Made by a program: the position numbers and the translations under genes. Positions 1-8,714 of a DNA stretch of 28,016 bases are shown here, in pieces. Under the pieces are notes generated by a model that worked only from the letters and a program-made list of their open reading frames with translations, was not told where the DNA came from and made no database searches. How positions within the stretch are numbered: position 1 is the stretch's first letter; each line of letters opens with the position of its first letter. The DNA is from CS4-C045 sp964347545 (GTDB lineage Bacteria; Planctomycetota; Planctomycetia; Pirellulales; UBA7805): assembly GCA_964347545.1 (NCBI GenBank), contig CAYFZZ010000133.1, positions 1 through 28,016 of the forward strand, in the 5' to 3' direction.

Positions 1-110
1 GGAAAGAACAAATCGGAACAGAAATCAGATGCGCTACTTAAAGGACCACCGGCGGCTAGCGCCTTGCCGCTCACCATGGACGACACCCGCAAGGATGGCA
101 ACGCTGGCAT
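1..110 (+). repeat. Direct repeat, copy 1 (cut by window edge)
   Basis: This block is repeated with small changes at 202-326. Both copies begin GGAAAGAACAAATCGGAA, pass through the core GGCGGCTAGCGCCTTGCCGC (51-70 here) and run on into CACCATGG and GACACCCGCA. The first copy lacks about 15 bp that the second copy has near its start. The copy may begin before the window. No protein-coding gene is credible in 1-431: the short ORFs there overlap one another in several frames and run through the repeats. Confidence 0.85.
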
Positions 111-115
111 CTGTC

Positions 116-196
116 AGCACCCCGGCTGCTGAGTGCCATCTTGCCGCGCGGGGACGGCGTTTCCGCCTGGGGTCGGGCTTGAGCAGCCGGGGTGCT
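116..196. repeat. 15-bp perfect inverted repeat between the two direct repeats
   Basis: AGCACCCCGGCTGCT at 116-130 is the exact reverse complement of 182-196, with 51 bp between the arms. It sits exactly between the direct repeats at 1-110 and 202-326. As RNA or single-stranded DNA it would form a long-looped hairpin. The function is unknown. It could be part of a small non-autonomous element or of a compound REP-like unit. Confidence 0.8.
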
Positions 197-201
197 TCTG
201 G

Positions 202-326
202 GGAAAGAACAAATCGGAAGAGAAATCAGGCAGGAGAAATCAGACGCGCTACTTGAAGGACCACCGGCGGCTAGCGCCTTGCCGCTCACCATGGCCGACA
301 CCCGCAGGTCTGGCAACGATGGCAAC
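202..326 (+). repeat. Direct repeat, copy 2
   Basis: This is the second copy of the block at 1-110, with the 20-bp core at 266-285. It carries an extra AGGCAGGAGAAATCAG-like stretch near its left end, which looks like a short internal duplication of AGAAATCAG. Similarity fades at about 326. The core can fold in two ways: GCGGC with GCCGC, or GGCG with CGCC. This gives it a REP-like character. Confidence 0.85.
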
Positions 327-412
327 TACGAGTTGTTGCCTTTGTGGCAAGGACATCCGTTGCTTGTCCACCCAGCGGATGAAGACCAGCCGGGACGCGT
401 CGCTGGGGGTAA

Positions 413-429
413 GCCTCGTGCAGCGAGGC
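413..429 (-). terminator. Hairpin just after the protease stop
   Basis: GCCTCG and CGAGGC (6-bp stem, 5-nt loop) lie directly downstream of the protease stop codon at 432-434 on the minus strand. There is no T-tract after it. It could stabilise or process the 3' end, but it is not a classical intrinsic terminator. Confidence 0.3.
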
Positions 430-431
430 AC

Positions 432-3400
432 TTAGTAGAGAGGGAGTTTTCTTCCCAGCGGCCAGGTGTCATCGTCGGTGAAAACCAGGTCGAGTGCCTT
501 TAATTCGACCCCGTTTTCGCGTTCGAACAGGAAGAATTCGTCATCGTACACGCTGCCCGCACTCCTCATTTTGTCGTAAAGCTCCACCATCCGCGGGGGC
601 TCGGGACGGGTGGAAGTCGATTCGGTCATGATTTCCTGTGCGGATCGGCTGTCGTCGTGATCGCTGGAATGGCTCAGCCAGTTGTCTTCCGCGCGGCCTG
701 CGAACAGGCCATAGGTCCCGGTTCCGGTCAGCAGGTCGCCGCTACTGCGGGTCCACAGGTCGTCCCGATGGGCCAGGCCGAGCCCAAGGTTGGGCGTGAT
801 GAATTCTCCCAACACTTCATGTTCGTACCCGTACAGATGTCCGATCTCGTGGATCAGGGTATCGACCAGACTGACGCGATGCCAGCCGTAGCCGCCCGCG
901 TCGGTATCGATCAGGATCCGGCGTTCCTGCGGGAATGCCAGTCCCACGGTGCTGCCGCCCAGCGGCATCAGCTCGAACCGTGTCTCGGCAATTCGCTGGG
1001 TGACTTCGGCGTGAGGCTCTCGCAGATTCCAGTGGGCAATCGCTTGCTGTACAAAGTTCGCAAGCGCCGGTTCGGCCAGCGTCGCAGGATGCGTGGCCGA
1101 AATGGGCATGGCATGCTGGGGCGCAAGCTGCAGCGGTGTATATGCGGTGGTACTGAAATACATGTGGTCGATGGTGACCGTCTCCTGGGAAGTCTGGCCA
1201 CCTTCGTTTGGGCCCGTATCCTGTATTTTGACGACCACATCCCCGGACAGCCCAGTTAGGGAAACTCCATACAGTTGGAGGGAAGACGAGTTGATGGGCC
1301 CGATCAGCGGGGCCCAACCACTATCCGGCTCCCAATCGCCATCGGCGTCAAGGCCATACATCAGCTCGAAGTCATCCGATTCGGTGTTATCGCTACGAGA
1401 CGCCAACACGTAGAAGCTTTGGGCACCTTCAACCGCGTTGAATTTCCAGCGGTGGTCCAGGTAGGTGATGCGACCGCTGGGCTTCCCGCCTGTGCGGTAT
1501 TCCTCGATGGTTTCCACCGCTCCCCCCTCGGCCTTGGTGGCGGTGTAGCTCCCCACGGTGACTTCTCCCGCGTACGTAATCTCGGCATCGGCGGTAAATG
1601 TCTGCAGGTCATCGTCCAGGATGTCCACCGTGGCACTGTTCGGCATGGCGGCTCGATAACCATAAGAGCCATCTTCGTCCAGCGTGACGATGACCGTTTC
1701 CGTCTGTTCCCCAAGGTTGTTATTCAGGGGCACGACATCGAGCACCGTGTCGGTGGCACCATCGGGAATCACCACCGAACCGCTCAAGGTTACATAGTCG
1801 TCATCGGTGTCGGGGTCCTGGCCTGGGGTGGCGCTGCCGTTGACCGTGTAGTACACGGTCAGATCGCCCTGGCTGCTGTTTCGCGAGAAAGTGAACGCCC
1901 CGTTGGTGGGCGCCGTGGGGTGCTCCTGGGCATTGGCAGTTGCCGTCACCGTGACCGGCTCGCGGAGATCGTAAATAGCCTGCTCGAAATGCAAGGCCTT
2001 GACGAAAACGCTGTCCAGCAGCGGAGCTGAATTTCCGTTGCTTGGAGAGCGATCGGTATCCAGGATGCGGACCAGCAGATCTCCGCTCAGCGATAGCCCG
2101 TCGACGTCAATCGACTGGTCGGATGCTTGATTGATGGTGCCCAGCAGCGTCCAGCTGGCCCCTGCGTCGGTGCTGTATTCGATCCGAAAGTCATCGTCGC
2201 CCGCGGGCCGGGATGCGATGGCGTGAAACGAAGAGACATTATCGAGGTTTGGAAACGAAAAGTGGTATTCCAGGGCGCTGCCCATTTTCGGTTTCTTTGT
2301 ATTTCCCGCGACTTGCACCTCCTGTTCTTCCAAAACCAGCTCGTCGGCAGTGGGTTGAGGCGGAGTGGAGCTCTCGTCCAGGTGAGTGGCTCCGATGCTG
2401 CCGCCGGCGATGACGCCCGGTTGGCCGCCGGCAAAACCATCGAAGCTGGTGTCCGCGTAGAAATAATCGAAGATCGGCTGATCGTTGTCGGTGACATCGA
2501 CGGTCGCTGTCCCCTCGGCATGTCCGGCCGCGGAAACGGTAAAGGTGACCGTTTGGGTACCGTCCAGCAGCAGGTCGTCCACGGCATCGATGGGGAACGT
2601 GGCCTGTGCGTCACCAGCGGCAATCGTTATTTGGCTAGCAGCCCCGGCTTCGCTTGTGTCGCTACTGACGATGGTGACGGTCAAAGCGTCGGTGGTATCG
2701 GAACTGCGCGTGACCGTGGCGAGGGCGGCCCCGCTGCCAGCTGACTCCTCAAAACTACCGGGATTGATCGCCAGATCCAGCACAGCATCGGAGGTCACCC
2801 CGAAGTCGTTGTTAGGGGAAGTCTCTGGGCCGACGTTCACCCGCAGGGGCACGTTGCTTCCATCGTCGATAGACGAGTAACCCAGATTGTCCAGCCAGGT
2901 AAACTGCCCGGTGCGTCCCGAGGCCAGCACATAGCTGATCTCGTTGCTGGCTCGAGTGATCGTCATCGTCTCGGCGACCCCCGTGCCGAGGTTGCCGGTG
3001 ACGTATTCTTGCAACAGATTGCCGGCGCTATCGTAAGCACGCAGGTGAGCGTAATCCGAGGAGTCGTCGGAAATGGCATCAACGCTGACGCTATTGACAT
3101 CGGAGGCGAAATCGATGCGCAGTTCGGCGTCGACAGTATTCCACAATCCCGTATTCCAGGTGCTGGCAAAAACGTTTGCGCCTGTCGAACTGTAGGTCTC
3201 CGTCTGGGCGTAAACATTGGCATTGGCAATGCTGTTCCCGACGGCCGTCAGGGTGACGTCCGGCGCCAGGACGCTGTTGAGCACGGTTCCGTTGGCGAAA
3301 TTGTCCGGTTCCAGCGAACCGCTGATATTTGTCGGAAAGGTCTGCTGCTGGTTGCCGCCAGGTTCGAGTCGCACCAGGTAGCTGCCGGGAGCCACGTGGA

Positions 3401-5369
3401 ACTGGTAAGTGCCGTCGGCAGCGGACACGACCGACATTTCCCCGCCATCCAGAATGCCATCTTCATCGGCGTCTACAAACACGGTCACCCCGGCCTGGCC
3501 GGATTCACCCGCGTCCACGGACCCGTTATGGTTGGCGTCATACCAGACCGTACCCTGGATGCTGGCGTCATCACCGCGGATCGTGCCCGTGGCTCGATCC
3601 TGCCACAGTCCGGCGTTGAGAGGGGCCTGGGGAATTACGACTTCGAACTTTTCGTCCGGCTCAACGGATAAATCCCCTTGAACCTCGAAGGTGACGGTTT
3701 GGACCAGCGAGTTGGCATCGGTCGGGTTGGAAAAGGTGACCATTCCGCTGGCAGGATAGGTCACGAAGCTGAGGTCATCTGCTGTGGCAGCGCCGGTATA
3801 CTGGACTTCGTAATTGACCTCAATCGGCGTTGGGTCTGTGGCCACCTGATCCAGGCTGATCTCAAAGGTAAAGGCTGTGGTTCCCGAATCGCCTTCCGCC
3901 TGATCGGACAGAACGGTCGGTGTGATGCTGACATCCAGACCGGGCGGGTTGGCCAAGGCCAAGGCGGCGTTCACGTCCAACCGGCCGCCGGTGACGGTGA
4001 TGCCGCTGAGCGACGTGGTGGGTACGGCGCTTTGCAGCAGGGCATTCCGGATTTCTTCACCCGTCGGGCGGGAGCCCTCGGCGTACTGCGAGGCGAACAG
4101 GGCCGCCGCTCCGGTGACGTGGGGCGTGGCCATCGACGTACCGCTGTAGGTACCGTAGCTATCGGTCGGGAGGGTCGAGTAAATGCTGGTGCCTGGTGCC
4201 CCCAGATCCACTCGGGTCGCACCGTAATTGGAAAAGCTGGAGAGTCCGCCCGTGGACGTGATCGAGGCCACGGCGATGACCGCTTCATAAGACGACGGGG
4301 TGTTGTTGGCATCCTGGGGCGAGCTGGTGCTGTAGCTGGCCGGGTAATAGCTGCCAGCGTCGATGTTGCTCGAGTTATTGCCGGCTGCGGCGACAAACAG
4401 GATATCTTCGTTGGCACCGCGGATGATGGCGGCTTCCAGCAGGCTTGAGAATCCGCCACCACCCCAGGAGTTGTTCGTCGCGATGATGTCAATGTTATGA
4501 AGAATCTTCAAATCCGTGATGTAATCCACGGCTTGAATGGCACCCGACGTGTATCCTCCGGAGGGACCTAGAAACTTGGCCGAGATCATGGTGACATCCC
4601 AGTTGACACCGGCCACACCGAGACCGTTGCCGCCTTGACCGCCGACCGTGCCCGCCACGTGCGTCCCGTGGTCATCGCTCGTCCCGTCATAGGGCGTATT
4701 GTCATTGGAATAAAAGTCCCAGCCGTAGATGTCGTCGACATACCCGTTGCCGTCGTCGTCCACACCGGCAGTGCCATTGGCTTCATCGGGATTGGTCCAG
4801 GCGTTATTCACCAGGTCCGGGTGGGTGTATTGGAAGCCTTCGTCAATGATCCCCACATAGACTGACGACGACCCCGTGGCCCCCGCGTACCAGGCCTCTT
4901 CCGCCTGGCTGCCGAACAGATTGGTGGTCCCCGCCGGACCGATGTTGACCGGCGAATCATCCGACTCCATGCCCCACAGGCTGCCGCCGGTGTACCCCGG
5001 ATCGTTGCTGACCGCGGCGTGGGTGATCACGTAATTCGGTTCGGCGACGACCACCTGTGGCTGGTTCTGGAACAACTGAATCGCCGCTTGTACCGGCATG
5101 TTGCCGGGCAACTGCACCCGGTCCAACACGCCGACCCCCGCAGCCTGCATCGCCCGAGTGTGGATCTCTTGCTTGAGCGCGGCCTCGACCAGACCGCGAA
5201 TGGCTTCCCGGTCCTGCGGCGTCGCATTCGCCTCGTATTGCACGAGGACTTCACCGGGGAGGAATTCTGGAGCCGCGGTGAGGCAGAGTCGCGGTTCGAG
5301 CGGTTCCACTAGCAGAGCAGCGTGCCGCGGGCGGAAAAGACGCCTGTTGAGCCTTGGACCGGAAGACAT
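432..5369 (-). CDS. Giant secreted subtilisin-like protease with LEPR motif, Calx-beta-like modules and a C-terminal zinc-protease motif
   Basis: Start: the ATG at 5369 (1,645 aa) has GAGG 10 nt upstream and gives a short Arg-rich leader before the planctomycete LEPR motif (LEPRLCLTA, residues 24-32). The reading frame extends upstream to a poorly supported TTG at 5453. Residues 35-115 look like an S8 propeptide. The peptidase S8 domain (about 125-475) has Asp176 (GIIDEGF), His234 (DDHGTHVAG), oxyanion Asn331 (AAAGNN) and Ser412 (SGTSMATPHV). Then follow a Calx-beta-like module (~478-602), an SdrD-B-like module (~604-670, YDANHNGSVDAGE), an unassigned module (~700-835), Calx-beta-like modules (~865-965 and ~1140-1255), and two related copies of an unassigned module (~1030-1130 and ~1305-1410). 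Residues ~1425-1600 contain HEIGHLYGYEH (1507-1517), which fits the metzincin zinc signature HExxHxxGxxH, with a possible Met-turn at M1581 (EIMTES). It probably acts outside the cytoplasm on proteins or polymers. A dual-protease role is inference. Confidence 0.9.
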   Translation of the reverse strand: MSSGPRLNRRLFRPRHAALLVEPLEPRLCLTAAPEFLPGEVLVQYEANATPQDREAIRGLVEAALKQEIHTRAMQAAGVGVLDRVQLPGNMPVQAAIQLFQNQPQVVVAEPNYVITHAAVSNDPGYTGGSLWGMESDDSPVNIGPAGTTNLFGSQAEEAWYAGATGSSSVYVGIIDEGFQYTHPDLVNNAWTNPDEANGTAGVDDDGNGYVDDIYGWDFYSNDNTPYDGTSDDHGTHVAGTVGGQGGNGLGVAGVNWDVTMISAKFLGPSGGYTSGAIQAVDYITDLKILHNIDIIATNNSWGGGGFSSLLEAAIIRGANEDILFVAAAGNNSSNIDAGSYYPASYSTSSPQDANNTPSSYEAVIAVASITSTGGLSSFSNYGATRVDLGAPGTSIYSTLPTDSYGTYSGTSMATPHVTGAAALFASQYAEGSRPTGEEIRNALLQSAVPTTSLSGITVTGGRLDVNAALALANPPGLDVSITPTVLSDQAEGDSGTTAFTFEISLDQVATDPTPIEVNYEVQYTGAATADDLSFVTYPASGMVTFSNPTDANSLVQTVTFEVQGDLSVEPDEKFEVVIPQAPLNAGLWQDRATGTIRGDDASIQGTVWYDANHNGSVDAGESGQAGVTVFVDADEDGILDGGEMSVVSAADGTYQFHVAPGSYLVRLEPGGNQQQTFPTNISGSLEPDNFANGTVLNSVLAPDVTLTAVGNSIANANVYAQTETYSSTGANVFASTWNTGLWNTVDAELRIDFASDVNSVSVDAISDDSSDYAHLRAYDSAGNLLQEYVTGNLGTGVAETMTITRASNEISYVLASGRTGQFTWLDNLGYSSIDDGSNVPLRVNVGPETSPNNDFGVTSDAVLDLAINPGSFEESAGSGAALATVTRSSDTTDALTVTIVSSDTSEAGAASQITIAAGDAQATFPIDAVDDLLLDGTQTVTFTVSAAGHAEGTATVDVTDNDQPIFDYFYADTSFDGFAGGQPGVIAGGSIGATHLDESSTPPQPTADELVLEEQEVQVAGNTKKPKMGSALEYHFSFPNLDNVSSFHAIASRPAGDDDFRIEYSTDAGASWTLLGTINQASDQSIDVDGLSLSGDLLVRILDTDRSPSNGNSAPLLDSVFVKALHFEQAIYDLREPVTVTATANAQEHPTAPTNGAFTFSRNSSQGDLTVYYTVNGSATPGQDPDTDDDYVTLSGSVVIPDGATDTVLDVVPLNNNLGEQTETVIVTLDEDGSYGYRAAMPNSATVDILDDDLQTFTADAEITYAGEVTVGSYTATKAEGGAVETIEEYRTGGKPSGRITYLDHRWKFNAVEGAQSFYVLASRSDNTESDDFELMYGLDADGDWEPDSGWAPLIGPINSSSLQLYGVSLTGLSGDVVVKIQDTGPNEGGQTSQETVTIDHMYFSTTAYTPLQLAPQHAMPISATHPATLAEPALANFVQQAIAHWNLREPHAEVTQRIAETRFELMPLGGSTVGLAFPQERRILIDTDAGGYGWHRVSLVDTLIHEIGHLYGYEHEVLGEFITPNLGLGLAHRDDLWTRSSGDLLTGTGTYGLFAGRAEDNWLSHSSDHDDSRSAQEIMTESTSTRPEPPRMVELYDKMRSAGSVYDDEFFLFERENGVELKALDLVFTDDDTWPLGRKLPLY

Positions 5370-5621
5370 GGGTCGAAAACCTCGCGAAAAGAGAACCAGA
5401 CAGCCCCAGGGAAGCCATCCTTTGCCTCTCGTGAAGCGCAAGGCCAGCGCCAAATGTCCTACCCGAATGTGACCCTAAAGTCAACTCCCCACGTCAGGCG
5501 GTCTTCCCGGGACCCGTGTTCACGCCAGGCTGTTTTTCTCGGGCATCCCGGACCTGGGGCTGGCGCCTGGCACCGCTTCGCGGTTCGCGACCAGCCCGGT
5601 CATCCAGGCAACGGGAGGGGG

Positions 5622-6482
5622 CTAGGGGCTGACCAGCGCGATGATCCGCAGCGGCCCGCCGCTGCCCCCGCCGATCTTCATGGGCAGGGCCACGACGGTG
5701 GCCCCCTGGGACGGGAGTTTTTCCAGGTTCGCCACGTTTTCCATGGCGGGAACGTTGTGCTGGAACAAGGTCACGTGGCTCTGGAACTGCTGGGACTGCC
5801 CGTAATCGATGCTGGGCGTGTCGATCCCGATGCACTTGATGGCCCGGTGTTCCACCAGCCAGCGGGCGGCGGCCGGAGCGAGCCCGGGGAAATGCAGGTC
5901 GGCGACCGCCGCAGGCCCCGTCTGGTCGGTACCCAGATAACGAGCTCGGTCGTTCCAGTACCGCCCCCAGCCGGTCCTCAGCAGGACGATCACGTCGACC
6001 AGCTGGCGTTGGTGGTCGGTTTCCCAGCGACGGAAGTCCCCCACGTCAATTTGATAATCCCTGTTTTCTGCGCACGCGCGGGTGACATCTACCACGACCG
6101 CTTCGCCCACCAGCCTGGTCAAGGGGATCTGATCGACCGTCTGGCGGTCCTGGAAGAAGTGGATCGGGGCGTCGATGTGGGTCCCGCCATGCTCGGCCCC
6201 CGCAAATCGATTTGCGGCATAGTAATAGCCTTTGGCGGTGATTCCTGCCGGCCCGCGAATGAACTGAAAGCCGCTTTCCGTCGGCCAATAGATCGTGCGG
6301 CCATCGAACGGATGGGTCAGATCGATGATCCGCGCCGCGGCCAGGCAGGTGTGGATCGCCGGTACGGCCGCTGGTTTTCCCTGCTCTGCGGCTTTCCCGC
6401 CAGGCGCCTGGGCGTCGACCCCGTCACTGAGGGCCATCAGGGTCAGCAGGATGAAGCAGCGAATCGATCTGCACCAGCGCAT
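5622..6482 (-). CDS. Secreted cyclase-family metal hydrolase (kynurenine formamidase-like fold)
   Basis: The product is 286 aa from the ATG at 6482, which has AAGGAG about 8 nt upstream; a longer frame to 6662 has no such support. Residues 1-24 form a signal peptide (hydrophobic FILLTLMAL, cleavage near DAQA). The cyclase-family metal motif HGGTHIDAP lies at 98-106 (His98, His102, Asp104), with ITAKGYYYAANRFAGAEHG just before it and DTPSID at 221-226. Members hydrolyse amide or lactone bonds with a divalent metal; kynurenine formamidase is the best known. The substrate cannot be told here. Export suggests a scavenging or cell-surface role rather than cytoplasmic tryptophan breakdown. The 5622-side end faces the protease gene with about 250 bp between. 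It has its own promoter at 6522-6527. Confidence 0.88.
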   Translation of the reverse strand: MRWCRSIRCFILLTLMALSDGVDAQAPGGKAAEQGKPAAVPAIHTCLAAARIIDLTHPFDGRTIYWPTESGFQFIRGPAGITAKGYYYAANRFAGAEHGGTHIDAPIHFFQDRQTVDQIPLTRLVGEAVVVDVTRACAENRDYQIDVGDFRRWETDHQRQLVDVIVLLRTGWGRYWNDRARYLGTDQTGPAAVADLHFPGLAPAAARWLVEHRAIKCIGIDTPSIDYGQSQQFQSHVTLFQHNVPAMENVANLEKLPSQGATVVALPMKIGGGSGGPLRIIALVSP

Positions 6483-6521
6483 GGGAAAGTCTCCTTGGGC
6501 AGGGAGGGGAGGGGGTTGTGC

Positions 6522-6527
6522 ATTATA
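6522..6527 (-). promoter_or_regulatory. Promoter -10 element for the cyclase-family gene
   Basis: On the minus strand this reads TATAAT, a perfect sigma70-type -10 hexamer. It places transcription start near 6515, about 33 nt before the ATG at 6482, with the AAGGAG ribosome site inside that leader. No good -35 hexamer is visible at the expected distance. Confidence 0.5.
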
Positions 6528-6738
6528 GCTCGGTCGGCCTTCGCACAAACTGTCTCGCTCGCCAAACCCTGTTCGCCTCCTTCTGGCCGCACCGCCTGAC
6601 CACGCGCCATGGCGAGCAAGTGCGACGGGCGCCGCAAACGGACTGGGGGGCTCACCTGGCAATCATCCACAAACAGTGGTTTTTTAGTCAGATTTCGTGT
6701 AACATACGGAGGTCTGTTCCTCCAGGAGTCGCCTTCTC

Positions 6739-7722
6739 ATGCTCACGCGGCGCGCTTTCACCCTGGTCGAGCTGCTGGTGGTGATCACTATCATCGGCAT
6801 TCTGATTGGCATGTTGTTGCCTGCCGTCCAGTCTGCCCGCGAGTCGGCCCGGCGGATGCAGTGCAGCAACAACCTGAAACAGATTGGCCTGGCGTTCCAC
6901 ATGTATCACAACTCGCACGAGACGTTCCCCGTGGGAGTCCTCTGTGGTGGCACGTTACCGGCCGGCGACAAATGGAATCCCCCCGACACGCACCGTGGTT
7001 GGGCTTGGGGTTCCTACCTTCTCTCGTTCCTTGAGCTGAAGAATCTGGCTAACATTCTTGACGTTGGGGAAGCAAAAATCTGGGGAGATAAAGATGGAGC
7101 GGACTACGGTGGTCGTTCGCTGGCGATCTATCTTTGCCCATCCGATTCGTCCACCGCCCTGAACGACAAACGAGGAATTAACGGCGCCGGTTCCTCACAC
7201 GTGGGGACCTCGAACTATGTCGGCAATTCGGGCGATTCAGCATTTAATCTGTCCATGGATTGCCGAACCCCTGTGAATTCTGCGGCTTACATCGCCGCAC
7301 ACACGGGCACGGTTATCCCCGGTGCCGGAATTTCTTTCCGCGACATTACCGATGGAACGTCCAATACCTTTTTGGTGGGTGAGCGCGATACGACCAGCGC
7401 GGATCATGGCGACCATGGTGCAAGCATCTGGGTGGGTATCGGATTCCACGTCATCGTGAACAGTCCAGGCTATCACAACCACGTCATGACCTATTTCGAT
7501 GAAAATGCTCCGACCATGGTCATCAACGCTGGAGCTCCGGGCGATATCAACAATAATTGGAACGCGAACGAACCGGCTGATGCCTGGAGCAGTCAGCATG
7601 CCGGCGGAGCCCAATTTGTGTTTGCCGACGGTTCGGTCCGGTTTATTGCCGAAACGATTGCCAATGCCACTCTCGCCGATCTGTGCAACCGCTCAGATGG
7701 CGGTTGGCCGAGCGGCTTCTGA
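6739..7722 (+). CDS. DUF1559 prepilin-like protein
   Basis: The 327-aa product begins with a type IV prepilin-like N terminus: RRAFTLVELLVVITIIGILI, with cleavage expected before Phe7 and Ala in place of the usual Gly at -1. The planctomycete DUF1559 continuation follows (PAVQSARESARRMQCSNNLKQIGLAFHMYH in two parts, residues 29-58). The C terminus carries the H-x-G-G-A-x-F-x-F-A-D-G-S-V-R-F signature (about 290-306). Such proteins are highly paralogous in planctomycetes and are thought to be processed and exported as pseudopilin-like or surface proteins; their exact role is not established. AGGAG lies about 11 nt before the ATG. The lipoprotein gene starts 114 bp downstream on the same strand, a common pairing in these bacteria. 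Confidence 0.93.
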   Translation: MLTRRAFTLVELLVVITIIGILIGMLLPAVQSARESARRMQCSNNLKQIGLAFHMYHNSHETFPVGVLCGGTLPAGDKWNPPDTHRGWAWGSYLLSFLELKNLANILDVGEAKIWGDKDGADYGGRSLAIYLCPSDSSTALNDKRGINGAGSSHVGTSNYVGNSGDSAFNLSMDCRTPVNSAAYIAAHTGTVIPGAGISFRDITDGTSNTFLVGERDTTSADHGDHGASIWVGIGFHVIVNSPGYHNHVMTYFDENAPTMVINAGAPGDINNNWNANEPADAWSSQHAGGAQFVFADGSVRFIAETIANATLADLCNRSDGGWPSGF

Positions 7723-7836
7723 TCCGGTATGCGAGCGTTTGCGTTTGGCGTGGACTTATTACCCCACCCACGCTCTGCATTGACCATCACGTCCATGTCG
7801 TTTTTTCTAAGATTCGTTGAGTTGAGTGGCGTACCG

Positions 7837-8292
7837 ATGCAGTTGTTTTCCTGGCCCTGGGCGATGAGCTTTTTGTCGTTGGTGTTGCTCGCCGGTTGCG
7901 GGGGTAATCCCGCGGACTATCCCGAGACCGCTCCGGTGACCGGAACGGTCACGTTGGACGGCGCACCGCTGGAGGGGGCATCGATCAACTTTGTGCCCGC
8001 CACCGGTCGGTCTTCCAGTGGCAAGACCGACGCCCAGGGAAGGTACGAACTGCATTACACCGGTACGATCGAGGGCGCCATGCTGGGCCCCCATCGGGTC
8101 ATGATCTGGAAAGAGGTGCCCGACCCCGACTATGTGCTGAGCGAGGCCGAGCGGAAGGCCATGGAAGAGGGGGAGTTTTTCCTGCCGTTGGTCCATGCGC
8201 TGCCGAAGCGTTACCGTGGCCAGGACAGCCGGCTGTCTGCGGAGGTAAAGGACACCAACAACGTCATCGATTTTGCGTTGACCTCGCAGTAG
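7837..8292 (+). CDS. Lipoprotein with carboxypeptidase-regulatory-like domain
   Basis: From the ATG at 7837 the product is 151 aa with a clear lipoprotein signal: a hydrophobic run ending in LLAGC, lipid-modified Cys21. An upstream frame start at 7729 would add 36 residues ahead of the signal and is unlikely; an ATG at 7864 is also possible. Residues ~33-75 (TGTVTLDGAPLEGASINFVP, then SGKTDAQGRYEL) match the beta-sandwich repeat of carboxypeptidase regulatory-like domains, with a short acidic helix after it (SEAERKAMEEGEF). It is probably membrane-anchored on the outer side. It follows the DUF1559 gene and is likely co-expressed with it. Function unknown. Confidence 0.87.
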   Translation: MQLFSWPWAMSFLSLVLLAGCGGNPADYPETAPVTGTVTLDGAPLEGASINFVPATGRSSSGKTDAQGRYELHYTGTIEGAMLGPHRVMIWKEVPDPDYVLSEAERKAMEEGEFFLPLVHALPKRYRGQDSRLSAEVKDTNNVIDFALTSQ

Positions 8293-8488
8293 GGTTGCGG
8301 GGGCCCGCGAGGGGAACAGAGCGGACGCCAGGCGGGGTGGGTGGTATTGCTGAGCAGCGTCGAGGCGGGGCCGCTGGCCGGCCTGCCGGCCACGGCGACC
8401 CATCTGGTGGTCAGCGTGGGCGGCAACGTGCGGGGCTCAACCGGCCGGGACGGGTCCCCGATGGCAGCGGAAAAACCACCTGGCTGGC

Positions 8489-8540
8489 GACCGGCGGCTA
8501 GCGCCTTGCCGCTCAACAACATCGAAAAATGCGCCTGACC
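8489..8540 (+). repeat. REP-like repeat unit, copy A
   Basis: The 52-bp unit contains the core GGCGGCTAGCGCCTTGCCGC at 8493-8512, identical to the cores at 51-70 and 266-285, followed by TCAACAACATCGAAAAATG and CGCCTGACC. The flank after the core differs from that of the left-edge copies. So the core is shared by two subfamilies. It lies in the 575-bp gene-free stretch 8293-8867. Confidence 0.85.
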
Positions 8541-8616
8541 GTTTGCCTGGCTGGCTTGTTGAAACGGCCGTTCCCCTCGGCGATATTCGCCGCGACCGAC
8601 AGGGCAGCGCGGTTGA

Positions 8617-8668
8617 GACCGGCGGCTAGCGCCTTGCCGCTCAATAAAATCGAAAAATGCGTCTGACC
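8617..8668 (+). repeat. REP-like repeat unit, copy B
   Basis: This is a near-identical copy of 8489-8540, 128 bp downstream in the same orientation (core at 8621-8640). The units differ at only a few positions. The 76 bp between them is not repeated. Short ORFs crossing this area are not credible genes. Confidence 0.85.
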
Positions 8669-8714
8669 GCCGACTTCTGGCAGACCTGCAGCTTTTCGAA
8701 TGGGAAGCCCACGG

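Noticed and set aside
1..326. CRISPR array
   Set aside because: There are only two repeat copies, the repeats are over 100 bp long and the spacer is not of CRISPR size; no cas gene is present.
5370..5453. Upstream TTG start of the giant protease
   Set aside because: The ribosome site is too close to the TTG, and the ATG at 5369 gives the usual short leader before the LEPR motif.
5322..6599. 425-aa plus-strand frame across the cyclase gene
   Set aside because: The minus strand has the signal peptide, the HGGTHIDAP motif, a ribosome site and a promoter.
8293..8538. Short plus-strand ORFs in the repeat region
   Set aside because: They overlap in several frames and pass through the REP-like unit, and their products are Gly/Arg-rich with no domain.
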